64,000 bases of DNA from Candidatus Krumholzibacteriota bacterium (GTDB taxonomy: Bacteria; Krumholzibacteriota; Krumholzibacteriia; Krumholzibacteriales; Krumholzibacteriaceae): the NCBI GenBank assembly GCA_016932415.1, contig JAFGCX010000007.1, positions 62,001 to 126,000 on the forward strand, written 5' to 3'. The translations under genes were made by a program, and so were the position numbers. Under the pieces are notes generated by a model. The model had not been told where the DNA came from. It did not search any database and saw only the letters and a program-made list of their open reading frames with translations. Positions 34,773 to 44,401 of the stretch are shown one piece after another (the stretch's first letter is position 1; each line of letters begins with the position of its first letter).

Positions 34773-35950
34773 TGCGAACTCTCGAAGAAAAAAGAACCGC
34801 GCGGGCGATTTCTCCGGCGGAAAAAGAGGATCTTTCATATCTGCGGGTCTGCAGGATCGCCTCATATCCTACGCACGCCTCTCCGGGAACCGGACTGCCC
34901 GGGTATTACCTCTCTTCTGAGACAGGCGCTCCGACCCTCTTCCTGACGAGAAAAGTCGAAGACGCTCTCCCCGTACCGGACAACACCGATCTGATGATGA
35001 TAGATTATGACAGCCCCGCTTTCGGCGAAAAGCCGGACCTTATCACGGCGGCGGCCAAGATAAGGGGACTGGTGAGATTCTTTGCCGCCTCCACCTCTCA
35101 GATGCGCCGTTTCGGGCCTGATATCGTTCACATACACTCCCCCCTCTACCTTATGCACGCCATCTGGGCGAAACTTTTCCTTCGGGCGAAGATATGCATG
35201 ACCTTCCATGGATCGGACCTGCTGAGGATAAAAAGATCCCCCCTGCTGAAACTGACGATCAGTAAAACAGTCGACGCCGTATTCCACGTGTCATCGACGA
35301 TGAGGGAAGCAATCGCCGGATTTCTTCCGGAAAGAATCATCCACTATGCTCCCAACGGAGTCGATACGGAAAGATTCAGAGATGTCGGGCTGGAGAGGAA
35401 GGATCAGATCGTCGCCCTCGGCAACCTTCGATGGCAGAAGGGATATAAATACCTTGTCGAAGCTTTTTCGATGCTTGGAGAAAGAGGTTACAGGCTCGTC
35501 ATCATCGGCGAGGGCCCTCTAAGGAAGGAGCTGCAGGACCAGATCGACCGTCTCGGGCTGACGGCACGGATCTCGCTCGCTGGCAAAAAAGGGTATGATG
35601 AGATCCTGAGAATATTGAACGAAAGCAGGATATACGTGATGTCCTCCATATCAGAAGGTTTCCCAAAGGCGCTTCTCGAAGGTATCGCGACGGGACTGCC
35701 CGCCGTGACGACCGACGTCGGAAGCTGCCAGGAAGTCACCGATGGGATCGGAATATGCGTTCCCGCCGCCGACGCCGGGGCGCTTGGCGAAGCTCTTGAA
35801 AAAATGATTTCCGACGCCCGGCTCAGGGAGCGCTGCGCCTCGATGGCGAGGCATAAAGCGGAGCAGTACAGCTGGGAGAGATCGTGCCGGATCGTCAAAG
35901 AGGTCTACCGGACTCTTCTGCCCCCTTCTTCTCAAGGATCCCGCGAATGA
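34772..35950 (+). CDS. Glycosyltransferase family 4
   Basis: 392 residues from ATG 34772, whose A is the last base of the upstream TGA, so translation is coupled. DIVHIHSPLYLMHAIWA and FHGSDLL belong to the acceptor half; IVALGNLRWQKGYKYLVEA, IGEGPLRKEL and SSISEGFPKALLEGIATG (a complete EX7E motif) to the donor half. It ends the flippase-to-GT4 cluster. Its last 56 bases overlap the end of the convergent beta-lactamase-fold gene. Confidence 0.9.
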   Translation: MRTLEEKRTARAISPAEKEDLSYLRVCRIASYPTHASPGTGLPGYYLSSETGAPTLFLTRKVEDALPVPDNTDLMMIDYDSPAFGEKPDLITAAAKIRGLVRFFAASTSQMRRFGPDIVHIHSPLYLMHAIWAKLFLRAKICMTFHGSDLLRIKRSPLLKLTISKTVDAVFHVSSTMREAIAGFLPERIIHYAPNGVDTERFRDVGLERKDQIVALGNLRWQKGYKYLVEAFSMLGERGYRLVIIGEGPLRKELQDQIDRLGLTARISLAGKKGYDEILRILNESRIYVMSSISEGFPKALLEGIATGLPAVTTDVGSCQEVTDGIGICVPAADAGALGEALEKMISDARLRERCASMARHKAEQYSWERSCRIVKEVYRTLLPPSSQGSRE

Positions 35951-37073
35951 TCCTGACCGCTTCATCGGTCAGGACTCTGCCTTTCACGGCGTTTCTCCGG
36001 GTTACAGCCCCTGCCACGGCAAGATCGATCTCCGGAAAATAGAAAGTGAATGTGTTCCAGAACCCCGTATGTCCCCATCCCGTGATCCCGTCGACTTCGA
36101 TACTCCATATTCCCGCCCTGTACGTTCCCTGGTCGGGAGCGATCACCATCGACAGCATAGTATCGAGAGTCGATTTTTGCTTGTAGACCTGCCCGCTGAA
36201 CAGCGCCTTTTCGAAGAGGGCCAGATCCCTCGCCGTAGAGATCAGTCCTCCGCCGCCGTAGAGATCGATAGATGGATCGACGTCATATGAATCGGCGTCC
36301 CCGAAGTACTGGTGAGCTATAGCGCCCACGGCGGCGGGGACCGCTTCGACAGATTCGGTCCAGGTATGATCGAGCCCGAGCCTGTCGAATCCGACCAGGT
36401 CGCGCATCGCCCCAGCCATAGTTTTTCCGGTGACTTCCTCGAGGATCTTTCCAAGGAGGATATACCCCGTATCAGAATAGTGCCACCTCTCGCCCGGTCC
36501 GCCGTATGGAGCGCCAAGTTCGATCGCAAGCTTCAACTGATCGAGCCTGCTCCACTTTCTCCCCGGATCGTCAAGGATCATCTCTGTATACTCCTCACCG
36601 GCGTGTTCGTACATACCGCTCGTGTGTGTAAGCAGATGCCTGATCCTCATCATATCCGGCCGGTATCCGTCGGCGACAAGCATATCGACATAAAGCGGCG
36701 GCAGGTAGTGGCTGATCGGATCGTCGAGCCTGATCTTCCCTTCCTCGAAGAGCCGGAGGATCGAAACGGCGATAAATGTCTTTGTATTGCTGGCAATCCG
36801 GAAGGCGTGATCCACCGTCAGCGGCGCTCCCCCGGTCATCCCTTCAAATCCAGCCGCCGAGCCATAGGAAAGACAAAGGCCCGGCTGATCGATATATATC
36901 GATATCCCCGGGATAGTGCTGTCTCTTGCGAGCACGCCGGCAAGAAGGGTGTCGATACCGGCCTCAGCCTCTACCGTTGCAAAGGTACGCTCACACTCCC
37001 GCTCCCCTCCCTTTGAGCAGGAGATGAAGAAAGCCATGCCGAAAAGCAGAAATGTCCTGATGATAATTTTCAT
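35895..37073 (-). CDS. Serine beta-lactamase-fold lipoprotein (class C-like hydrolase)
   Basis: 392 residues from the ATG preceded by GGAGGGATCG; a longer frame extends to 37115. The N-terminus is a lipoprotein signal with lipobox FFISC. SNTK in HAFRIASNTKTFIAV is the active-site SxxK, YSDTGYILLG supplies the second Tyr motif, and GWGHTGFW the third (HTG replacing KTG). Such proteins include esterases and D-aminopeptidases as well as lactamases, so resistance should not be assumed. It is membrane-anchored, probably in the periplasm. Confidence 0.88.
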   Translation of the reverse strand: MKIIIRTFLLFGMAFFISCSKGGERECERTFATVEAEAGIDTLLAGVLARDSTIPGISIYIDQPGLCLSYGSAAGFEGMTGGAPLTVDHAFRIASNTKTFIAVSILRLFEEGKIRLDDPISHYLPPLYVDMLVADGYRPDMMRIRHLLTHTSGMYEHAGEEYTEMILDDPGRKWSRLDQLKLAIELGAPYGGPGERWHYSDTGYILLGKILEEVTGKTMAGAMRDLVGFDRLGLDHTWTESVEAVPAAVGAIAHQYFGDADSYDVDPSIDLYGGGGLISTARDLALFEKALFSGQVYKQKSTLDTMLSMVIAPDQGTYRAGIWSIEVDGITGWGHTGFWNTFTFYFPEIDLAVAGAVTRRNAVKGRVLTDEAVRIIRGILEKKGAEESGRPL

Positions 37074-37360
37074 CGATCCCTCCATCGAGAAGCCCGGGAG
37101 TATTTCACGCCACATCCTTGATCGGTAATATTTACCGGCAATCAGTATAGGACAGTTTCACGGGGTGACGCAAAGCTCTCTTTACGCGGTGGCCGGCATT
37201 TTTCTCTTGTTTCACGCGCAAAGAAGAGGAACAAGGCTTGAAAAATATCGTAAAAGATGTAAAGTACTACCGACCTTCGGCCTCAGCATTCGATTCTGGG
37301 GCCGTATGCCGGAGTCAAAACCTGCCAGGCGGCAAGCCGCCCGGGGAAAAGGAGGAGGAA

Positions 37361-37981
37361 GTGATCTGGAAAGGATTATTCGTTATCATCGCTTTAACTC
37401 TGCTCATAGCGCCTGTCGAAGCCCTGGCGCAATCGACCGTGGAGAATGCAGGCGATGGCGGCTCAGGATCGTTTTTCGATAAAGTTCTCTTCAGCGTCGA
37501 CGCCGGAATAAGCATGCCGATGGGAGATATCTCCGATTTTTACAACACCGGCTTCGTAATAGGCGTCAATGGATTCTATCCCTGGTCGGAGCGCCTGCAT
37601 TTCGGAGGAAGGATAGCTTACAACAAATGGGGGATCGACGATGGAGGATGGACCGGCAGCGATGTGGACGGCGGATCTTCGATGATGGAGTTCATGCCGA
37701 TGGCGCGCTATCTCTTCCCCAACAAGGATGCATCCTCGACGACCTTTTTCGCCCAGGGAGGACTCGGATTCTACAGGTTCTCATTCGATGTCGACGTGAC
37801 GGCTGGTGGTATCACGGAAAACTATGATGATTCCGATATCAACATGGGCCTCTGTCTCGGCGGCGGCGTGATCCTCGAGAGAGGAAGCAGGGAATTGATA
37901 GTCCAGCCGATGCTCAACCAGGTCTTTACCGACGGCGACTCATCGACGTATATATCGATTACTGTCGGGATGGCTTTCTAA
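37361..37981 (+). CDS. Outer-membrane beta-barrel protein
   Basis: 206 residues from GTG 37361, with AAAGGAGGAGGAA directly upstream; longer open frames upstream lack a ribosome site. Signal peptide MIWKGLFVIIALTLLIAP ends near EALAQ. Strand segments such as LFSVDAGISMPMGDISDFY, WSERLHFGGRIAYNKWGI and MPMARYLFP, with terminal ISITVGMAF, mark a small eight-strand barrel related in type to the pair at 21.8-23.3 kb. Function is unknown. Confidence 0.8.
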   Translation: MIWKGLFVIIALTLLIAPVEALAQSTVENAGDGGSGSFFDKVLFSVDAGISMPMGDISDFYNTGFVIGVNGFYPWSERLHFGGRIAYNKWGIDDGGWTGSDVDGGSSMMEFMPMARYLFPNKDASSTTFFAQGGLGFYRFSFDVDVTAGGITENYDDSDINMGLCLGGGVILERGSRELIVQPMLNQVFTDGDSSTYISITVGMAF

Positions 37982-38005
37982 CCCAGACCTCTGATGGAGC
38001 GGGAA

Positions 38006-38767
38006 ATGAGAACCGCCACCTTTATAATGATAATGCTGCTGAGTCTGCCGGGGCTGCCATGCGCGGTCCTGGCAGATTCCTTATCGACAGGACCCTCCGT
38101 CGCCGGGGCGGTGAAAGATACGCTGCCGGAAAAGACCCACGGCGAACCGGAGATCGAAGTCTCCCTCTTCCGGGCGCTGAACACCGCCGCTCAGAACCGG
38201 TTTTTCGATCTTGTCATGCCGGTCATCACCGATTTCAGCAAATGGAGGATAGTACTGCTGGTCGTATGGGCCTTCCTTGTACTTGCCGGCGGGCCAAAGG
38301 GACGTTGGGCCGCTTTCATGATGATACCCCTTATCGCAGCTTCCGACCAGCTCTGCGCCTCACTGATAAAACCCGCCGTAGCCCGGGCCCGCCCCTGCCA
38401 GGTCCTTGGTGGAGTGCATTTCTGGCATGGAACGGCGGGGTGGATAACGACTCCGCTGCAGGTGACGAAAAGTTATAAATCATCCTTTTCGTTCCCTTCC
38501 AACCACGCTGCAAATATGACAGCGGCGATGCTTTTTCTCGGCCTCGTCTACAGAAAATGGATAATTCCGCTTCTTCTGATAGCGCTGGCAGTATCCTACT
38601 CACGAGTTTACATAGGAGTCCACTGGACCTCGGACGTGTCGGCGGGGATCGCGATCGGCGCCCTTCTCGCTCTGGCCGCCTGGAAAGCTTTCAGATATCT
38701 CGGATTCGACTCGGATGAAAGGAGATGGAGATGGAAATCCTTACAGGGAAAAATATCAGGACATTGA
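38006..38767 (+). CDS. PAP2-family membrane phosphatase
   Basis: 253 residues; ATG 38006 has GGAGCGGGAA upstream. A signal-like segment (about 1-25) is followed by five hydrophobic segments. The acid phosphatase motifs are KPAVARARP (KX6RP), FPSNHA (PSGH type, Asn for Gly) and SRVYIGVHWTSD (SRX5HX3D). It probably removes phosphate from a lipid carrier such as undecaprenyl pyrophosphate or from a phospholipid at the periplasmic face. The next gene overlaps its 3' end by 37 bp. Confidence 0.85.
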   Translation: MRTATFIMIMLLSLPGLPCAVLADSLSTGPSVAGAVKDTLPEKTHGEPEIEVSLFRALNTAAQNRFFDLVMPVITDFSKWRIVLLVVWAFLVLAGGPKGRWAAFMMIPLIAASDQLCASLIKPAVARARPCQVLGGVHFWHGTAGWITTPLQVTKSYKSSFSFPSNHAANMTAAMLFLGLVYRKWIIPLLLIALAVSYSRVYIGVHWTSDVSAGIAIGALLALAAWKAFRYLGFDSDERRWRWKSLQGKISGH

Positions 38768-40095
38768 TAATCGTCGCCATTTCCCTCGCCGCCGGATTCG
38801 CCGTCAGCCGATTCACTCCGGAAGGCCTCAGCCCTGCCGGCCAGGTCACTCTCGGGATATTCACGGTCGCGGCTATTCTATGGGTACTCGAACCTTTCCC
38901 TCTCTATGTTACATCCTTCATCATCGTATTTCTTGAAGTGGTCTTCCTCGGTAGAAGCTCGGGACCGCTCGGTTTCTCCGGAAACCAGTACGCGATATTC
39001 CTGACACCTTTTTTTAACCCGGTCGTAGTCCTTTTCCTCGGCGGGTTCGCCATGGCCAACGCCGTAAAACGGTATAAACTCGACGAGAGGATCTCAAGGT
39101 CGATCCTTCGCCGCGTCGGCAGAAAGCCGAATACAGTTCTTCTCGGGATGATGGTGACGACGGCTTTTCTCTCGATGTGGATCTCGAACACGGCGACAAC
39201 CGCCCTTATGCTGGCAGTTGCGATACCGGTGATGAGGCCGTTCCCGGCCGACGAGCCGTTCAGAAAAGCGATCATACTGGGAATCCCGTTCGCGGCGAAT
39301 ATCGGCGGAATGGGAACGCCGATCGGCACTCCTCCCAACGCCATCGCGATGGGAATACTCGACAACATGGGTATGGGGATAACATTCACCGGATGGATGA
39401 TCCGCGGCCTCCCCCTCGTCCTCATTCTCCTCGCTGCTTGCTGGCTGATCCTCTGCAGGATGTTTCCAACAGCGATAAAGACGATCGAGATAAAAATGCC
39501 TGAGAAAGAAGAGGTTCTCGGCGTTAAATCAAAATTCATACTGTATACATTCGCCGCTGTGATCATCCTATGGCTTACTTCGAAATTCCACGGTATTCCC
39601 TCGTCGATCGTCGCGCTGATACCGGTGATCGTATTTTTCAGCCTCCGAATCCTCGAGGAAGAGGACCTGAAGGACCTGGGCTGGAACATACTCTTCATAA
39701 TAGGAGGCGGAATGAGCCTCGGCGTGGCGATGCAGGAAAGCGGCCTGAGCAGATGGATGGTCAGCCTGATACCGTTCGGCGGAATAGGACTCTTTCCCGT
39801 GCTTCTCCTGTTCGCCCTCTCCGCCGCGGCGATGACCACCTTCATCTCGAACAGCGCCACGGCAAACCTGCTTGTCCCAATCGCCGTGGGAATAACTGTT
39901 GTACCGGCGCAGACGAGCGCCGTCGTAATAGCCCTCGCCGCCTCGGCTGCCATGATTCTACCGATAAGCACTCCTCCCAACGCGATCGCTTACGGCTCCG
40001 GCCAGGTCCAAGTCAGGGAGATGGCAAGGAGCGGATCGATAATAACTCTGGTTTCCGTTCTGGCAGTCACTCTTTACCTCTTTCTGCTCTTCTGA
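38731..40095 (+). CDS. DASS/SLC13-family sodium-coupled anion transporter
   Basis: 454 residues; ATG 38731 is six bases after AAAGGAG. Two repeated halves each carry the substrate-site signature, SNTATTALM with GTPIGTPPNAIAMG in the first and SNSATANLLVP with ISTPPNAIAYGSG in the second. These define the divalent-anion sodium symporter family, which imports dicarboxylates or sulfate. Start and 3' end of the PAP2 gene overlap. Confidence 0.92.
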   Translation: MEILTGKNIRTLIIVAISLAAGFAVSRFTPEGLSPAGQVTLGIFTVAAILWVLEPFPLYVTSFIIVFLEVVFLGRSSGPLGFSGNQYAIFLTPFFNPVVVLFLGGFAMANAVKRYKLDERISRSILRRVGRKPNTVLLGMMVTTAFLSMWISNTATTALMLAVAIPVMRPFPADEPFRKAIILGIPFAANIGGMGTPIGTPPNAIAMGILDNMGMGITFTGWMIRGLPLVLILLAACWLILCRMFPTAIKTIEIKMPEKEEVLGVKSKFILYTFAAVIILWLTSKFHGIPSSIVALIPVIVFFSLRILEEEDLKDLGWNILFIIGGGMSLGVAMQESGLSRWMVSLIPFGGIGLFPVLLLFALSAAAMTTFISNSATANLLVPIAVGITVVPAQTSAVVIALAASAAMILPISTPPNAIAYGSGQVQVREMARSGSIITLVSVLAVTLYLFLLF

Positions 40096-40142
40096 CGATG
40101 AGACGGGGCCCGATCTGAATCCGAAAGGAGAACCTGATACTG

Positions 40143-40514
40143 ATGGACGAAAAAAAGAAAGGGATAGAAAGGGCAAGAGTGGAGCACTGCCCTTCATGCG
40201 GTTCCACCCTGACTAAAAACAACATGTTTTTCTCCAAGGGAAAGCGGGTGCGCGTCTATATCGAATGCGGCGAATGCGGGGAGTTCGTCGCGAGATACAC
40301 TCTTCTTTCGTATACATCGGACAAATCTTATGAATCGCTTCTGAGAAAGATGCGTTTCACAAGGACCAGCAGTGGTAAGAGTACGATGAAAATGGTCGAA
40401 GGATTCGAAGAGGACGTAAAAAAAGAGTTTGAACACGTGATCGCGCTTGTCAGAACGAACGAGGACAAACGCCATATAGAAGATATCATCCTGGAAGACG
40501 ACCTGCTTGAATAG
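40143..40514 (+). CDS. Small zinc-ribbon protein of unknown function
   Basis: 123 residues. A zinc ribbon, CPSCGS near residue 16 and CGECGE near residue 43, is followed by a charged helical region. GAAAGGAG lies 14 bases before the ATG. I recognise no family. It precedes the membrane glycosyltransferase gene by 20 bp on the same strand. Confidence 0.65.
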   Translation: MDEKKKGIERARVEHCPSCGSTLTKNNMFFSKGKRVRVYIECGECGEFVARYTLLSYTSDKSYESLLRKMRFTRTSSGKSTMKMVEGFEEDVKKEFEHVIALVRTNEDKRHIEDIILEDDLLE

Positions 40515-40534
40515 GATTGCGAGGACACGCCGCG

Positions 40535-42112
40535 ATGAGACAGGTGAAAAAAGACAGCAGCAGGCTTTTTATCAGCGAATCGTTTCTTGCCGCGCTCGTT
40601 GTCTTTACCGCTCTGGCGCTTCGACTCGCACATCTCCTCTTCACCGCAAAACTGAATCCGCTTGCGACAGACCTGGTGCTCGACGCCGCCGTATACGACC
40701 GCTGGGCCAAAGTGATCGTATGGGGAGGAGACCCGGTATCAACACAGCTGATGCAGGCCCCCCTCTTCCCCTGGTTCGTCTCTACCATCTACAGGGTCTT
40801 CGGTCCCAGTCTCACCGCTGTCAGGGCCGTCCAGGCTCTCCTTGGAACGATAACGGTCGGACTGATCCTCACTTACACAAGGAGGCTCTTCCGTTCGTCT
40901 GCCGCGGGGATCATAGCCGGGACGTTCATCGCCCTCTACCTGCCGGCTATCTTCTATGAAGGAGTCCTCGCTCCGGCGACCCTTGTGCTTTTCCTCAATT
41001 CTCTTTTCGTTTTTCTCATGATACCTGAAAGCCGCTACCCGTCGGCGCCGAGGCTTCTTCTCGCAGGATTCGTTCTCGGCCTCTCCGTAATGGCCAAACC
41101 TGTCGCTCTGCTTCTGCTTCCTTTTGCCATACTGCACCTCCTGCTCAGGATCAGGAAATTCGAGGGTGGATACCTGGCTGACAGGCGAAGAGAGTGGGCC
41201 GGTTACTTGAGGACTCTTTCGTTCTCCTCGGTCATGATGGTCTTCGGCATCGCGATCGCCGCGGCTCCGCTATCAATCAGGAACGCCAGGCTCACGGGAG
41301 AATTCATCCCTCTCACTACCGGCGGCGGAATAAACTTCTATATCGGAAACAACCCTGAAGCGAACGGTTTCTATTCCGTCCCCTTCTACCGGGGAGAAGC
41401 CCTCGGCGGATCGCCCGAGGAGCAGAGGATCCGAATGCACGATATAGCTTCGGACGAGGAGGGGAAAGACCTTACCCACTCTGAAGTTTCAAGGTTCTGG
41501 ATGAGAAAGGGTAAAGATTCCATCCTGGAAGATCCGATCAGGTGGATGAGGCTGCTGGGCCGCAAATCGGTCTATTTCTGGAACAGCTATGAAAGGGCGA
41601 ATATCGAGAGTCTCCCCTTTCACAGGCGTTTCGGCGGAATACTCTCTCTTCCGCTTTTCACTTTCGGGATCGTCGCGCCCCTGGCCCTGGCGGGGATCTT
41701 CATCTCGCGCGGAAGGTGGCGACAGCTGACGCTTCTCTACGGAGGGATTGCGGCTTATTTCGCCGCCGCTCTTTTATTCTACGTCCTGGCAAGATACAGG
41801 CTGCCCATCGTTGTCTTTCTAATACCGTTCGCCGGAGCGGGAGCGGCCGGTATATTGAAGATGCTCATAAAGAGAGAATGGGTCCCGGCTGTCCTGGCGA
41901 TAATAATATTCCTTCTCATCACCAGGCTGGTCAATACTCCGGTCGCGAAAGATACAGTCACCGGTGAATCCCGGCAACTCGTCCGGCTTGGCATCGTCTA
42001 TGTCGGCCATGGAGACAAAATAAAAGCGAGGGCCTCCTTTGAGGAAGCCCTCAGGAAAAATCCCGCGGACAGGCAGGCCAGAGAAAGCCTCGAGCTTCTC
42101 GATAGGCACTGA
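40535..42112 (+). CDS. ArnT/PMT-like membrane glycosyltransferase with C-terminal TPR
   Basis: 525 residues from ATG 40535 (GAGGA nine bases upstream). About 11 hydrophobic segments. LDAAVYDRWAKVI and QAPLFPWFVSTIYRVFG in the first periplasmic loop match the GT39/GT83 family, in which the acidic loop contacts the polyprenyl-phosphate sugar donor. NFYIGNNPEANGFY is also typical. The last 40 residues form a TPR (GDKIKARASFEEALRKNP). It probably moves a sugar from a lipid carrier onto a protein or glycan outside the membrane. Confidence 0.82.
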   Translation: MRQVKKDSSRLFISESFLAALVVFTALALRLAHLLFTAKLNPLATDLVLDAAVYDRWAKVIVWGGDPVSTQLMQAPLFPWFVSTIYRVFGPSLTAVRAVQALLGTITVGLILTYTRRLFRSSAAGIIAGTFIALYLPAIFYEGVLAPATLVLFLNSLFVFLMIPESRYPSAPRLLLAGFVLGLSVMAKPVALLLLPFAILHLLLRIRKFEGGYLADRRREWAGYLRTLSFSSVMMVFGIAIAAAPLSIRNARLTGEFIPLTTGGGINFYIGNNPEANGFYSVPFYRGEALGGSPEEQRIRMHDIASDEEGKDLTHSEVSRFWMRKGKDSILEDPIRWMRLLGRKSVYFWNSYERANIESLPFHRRFGGILSLPLFTFGIVAPLALAGIFISRGRWRQLTLLYGGIAAYFAAALLFYVLARYRLPIVVFLIPFAGAGAAGILKMLIKREWVPAVLAIIIFLLITRLVNTPVAKDTVTGESRQLVRLGIVYVGHGDKIKARASFEEALRKNPADRQARESLELLDRH

Positions 42113-42127
42113 CGATCCTCCCGCCTC

Positions 42128-44239
42128 TCAGATATCCTCAAATCCCTCTATCGGCAGTTCCTCTCCGCCCCTTCTCAGCCACTGATCGAACCAGTCGAGT
42201 ATCGACGCGTACCAGAAACGGGAGTTATGAGGCTTGAGTATCCAGTGATTCTCATCCGGATAGCGGATCATCTTCGAGGGAACGCCCTGCCTCTGAAGGG
42301 CGGTGAACATCTGTTCGCCGCCGGTGATCGGCACCCTGTAATCGAGCTCCCCGTGAATTATCAGGTGAGGCGTGTTGAAATCCCCGGCGTAACGTATCGG
42401 CGACATCTCGTCGTTCATCTCGGGAGTATCCCACGGAGTCCCTCCGAATTCCCACTCGGGAAACCACAACTCTTCGGTCGAACCGTACGAGCTCCACTGA
42501 TCGGCTTCTCCTGCGTGAGTGACCAGGACGGAGAACATCTTGTCGCTGTTATGCCCCTGGAACCAGTTGCAGACGAATCCGCCGAACGAACCGCCCCAGG
42601 CGCCCACTTTCGTTTCATCTATCCACTCGTTATTGGCGATCACGTGGCGCACGCCATTCTTTATATCCTCGATGACCTTTCCCCCCCAGTCGTAATTGAT
42701 CCCGTCGCAGAACTCGGTCCCGTAACCGGTCGATCCTCTCGGATTACAGAAGAAGACGGCGTATCCCGAGCCTGAGAAGACGGCGAATTCCGTCCTGTAG
42801 GCGTACCCGAACATCTGCTGAGGGCCTCCGTGTATCCTTACCAGCATCGGGTATTTTACCGCCGGATCGAAATTCATCGGCTTGACGAGGAATCCGTGGA
42901 CCATAGTCCCGCCCGATCCCTCGAACCAGACCTCTTCGGCATCTGGGAAATGATACTTCGCGTAAACATCAGCGTTGACGTCGGTGATCTTTTTCGATCT
43001 GCCGCCGCGCGGTTCTATTCTGAATATCTCGTAGTAATGCTTCATCGGCCGGTAAAGGAAGGTGAAGAACCTGTCTTTGGGCCCGGCATCGAATCCCAGA
43101 TGATATCCCTTCCCGGCGTTCTTCGCTCCGACGACCTTCTTTACCGCTCCACCGGCGGCATCGACGCTGAAGAGGTCGATATCAGCCTTATCCTCAGCCT
43201 CGAAGTATATCTTGCTTCCGTCATGACTCCAGAAGAGGGATGACACGCTTCTGTCGAAATCAGCCGTCAGGCTTTTCGGCTTTCCTCCCTTGAGATCGAG
43301 CACCATAATTTCGTACCTGTCAGATTCATATCCCGGCCTGCGAGTCCCCCTCCACGCGAGGAACCTGCCGCAGGGAGAAACGCGCGGATGGCTGTCGGCG
43401 GCGGGATTCGAGGTGATCCTCCTTATCTCTCCGCCCGTGACGGGGACAGACCATATCTCCTCGTTATACGATACTGCCTGGTCGGGATCCTGTTTCCCCG
43501 AGAAATAGACGGTCTTTCCATCGGGACTTACGTCGAAATCTCGTCCTGCCGACGCGAGCCAGTATGTCAGGGCGTCATATTCAAGCCCCGCCGTGATGTC
43601 GACAGGATCTCCCCCGCCCGCATCGACAGTGAAAAGATGCTGAGCCTTGCCGTCTTCATAAGTATCCCAGTGCCGATAGAGAAGCTTGCGATGGACCATC
43701 GCGGAGAGTTTTCTCTCCTCCTTCGCCTTGTCCCGTTCGGTGACGCAATCAAGATCAGGGCAGTCGGGATATACCCGTCCCGTAAAGATGAATCCACTGC
43801 CCGAGGGAAGCCACTCCATATCACCGACGCCTCCGGGGAAATCGGTTATCTTTCTCGCCTCTCCTCCCCCGAACGGGATGATATATATCTGCGTCGACCC
43901 GTCCCTGCTTGACAGGAAGGCTATATCCCTGCCATCAGGAGACCATCTCGGATGGTTATCCCCTTTGGGACTGTTCGTCATTTTTTTCGGTTCTCCACCC
44001 GACGAGGGTATGACCCATATATCGGAATCACCCCTGTTCTCGTCGTAATCGGTCACCGAGACTACATACGCTATCCATTTCCCGTCAGGGGAAATATTAT
44101 TATCGCTCACTCTTTTCAGCTGCCAGATATCTTTCGGACTCCACGGCAGCCTGCTTTCTTCCGACGAAGCGGCCATGGCGACTGAAAGGGCCGCCGTTAA
44201 GACGGCGAGGAACAATACTGCTGTTTTCCTGACCTTCAT
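42128..44239 (-). CDS. S9-family peptidase (acylaminoacyl/dipeptidyl peptidase type), exported
   Basis: 703 residues with signal peptide (about 1-24). A beta-propeller with SPDGKWIAYV, SPDGRDIAFLSS and similar blades covers residues 35-420. The hydrolase domain has RIHGGPQQMFG, nucleophile Ser in GAWGGSFGGFVCNW, Asp in HGELDYRVP and His in DENHWILK. The triad is complete. AAAGGAG precedes the ATG. It is a distant paralogue of the enzyme at 13.4-15.5 kb and is convergent with the membrane glycosyltransferase. Confidence 0.92.
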   Translation of the reverse strand: MKVRKTAVLFLAVLTAALSVAMAASSEESRLPWSPKDIWQLKRVSDNNISPDGKWIAYVVSVTDYDENRGDSDIWVIPSSGGEPKKMTNSPKGDNHPRWSPDGRDIAFLSSRDGSTQIYIIPFGGGEARKITDFPGGVGDMEWLPSGSGFIFTGRVYPDCPDLDCVTERDKAKEERKLSAMVHRKLLYRHWDTYEDGKAQHLFTVDAGGGDPVDITAGLEYDALTYWLASAGRDFDVSPDGKTVYFSGKQDPDQAVSYNEEIWSVPVTGGEIRRITSNPAADSHPRVSPCGRFLAWRGTRRPGYESDRYEIMVLDLKGGKPKSLTADFDRSVSSLFWSHDGSKIYFEAEDKADIDLFSVDAAGGAVKKVVGAKNAGKGYHLGFDAGPKDRFFTFLYRPMKHYYEIFRIEPRGGRSKKITDVNADVYAKYHFPDAEEVWFEGSGGTMVHGFLVKPMNFDPAVKYPMLVRIHGGPQQMFGYAYRTEFAVFSGSGYAVFFCNPRGSTGYGTEFCDGINYDWGGKVIEDIKNGVRHVIANNEWIDETKVGAWGGSFGGFVCNWFQGHNSDKMFSVLVTHAGEADQWSSYGSTEELWFPEWEFGGTPWDTPEMNDEMSPIRYAGDFNTPHLIIHGELDYRVPITGGEQMFTALQRQGVPSKMIRYPDENHWILKPHNSRFWYASILDWFDQWLRRGGEELPIEGFEDI

Positions 44240-44401
44240 GACTCTCCTTTCGAAGATTTGTTACTATCCTCCGCGGACGACGACCGATTGTATACCAGAA
44301 CCGCCCGGCTTGGAAATTACAATTTATTAATGGAAATATAAGGCATCTTGCGATATAACGACAATCAGGCAATCTGTCAGATCGAATATCACGGAGGAGC
44401 T

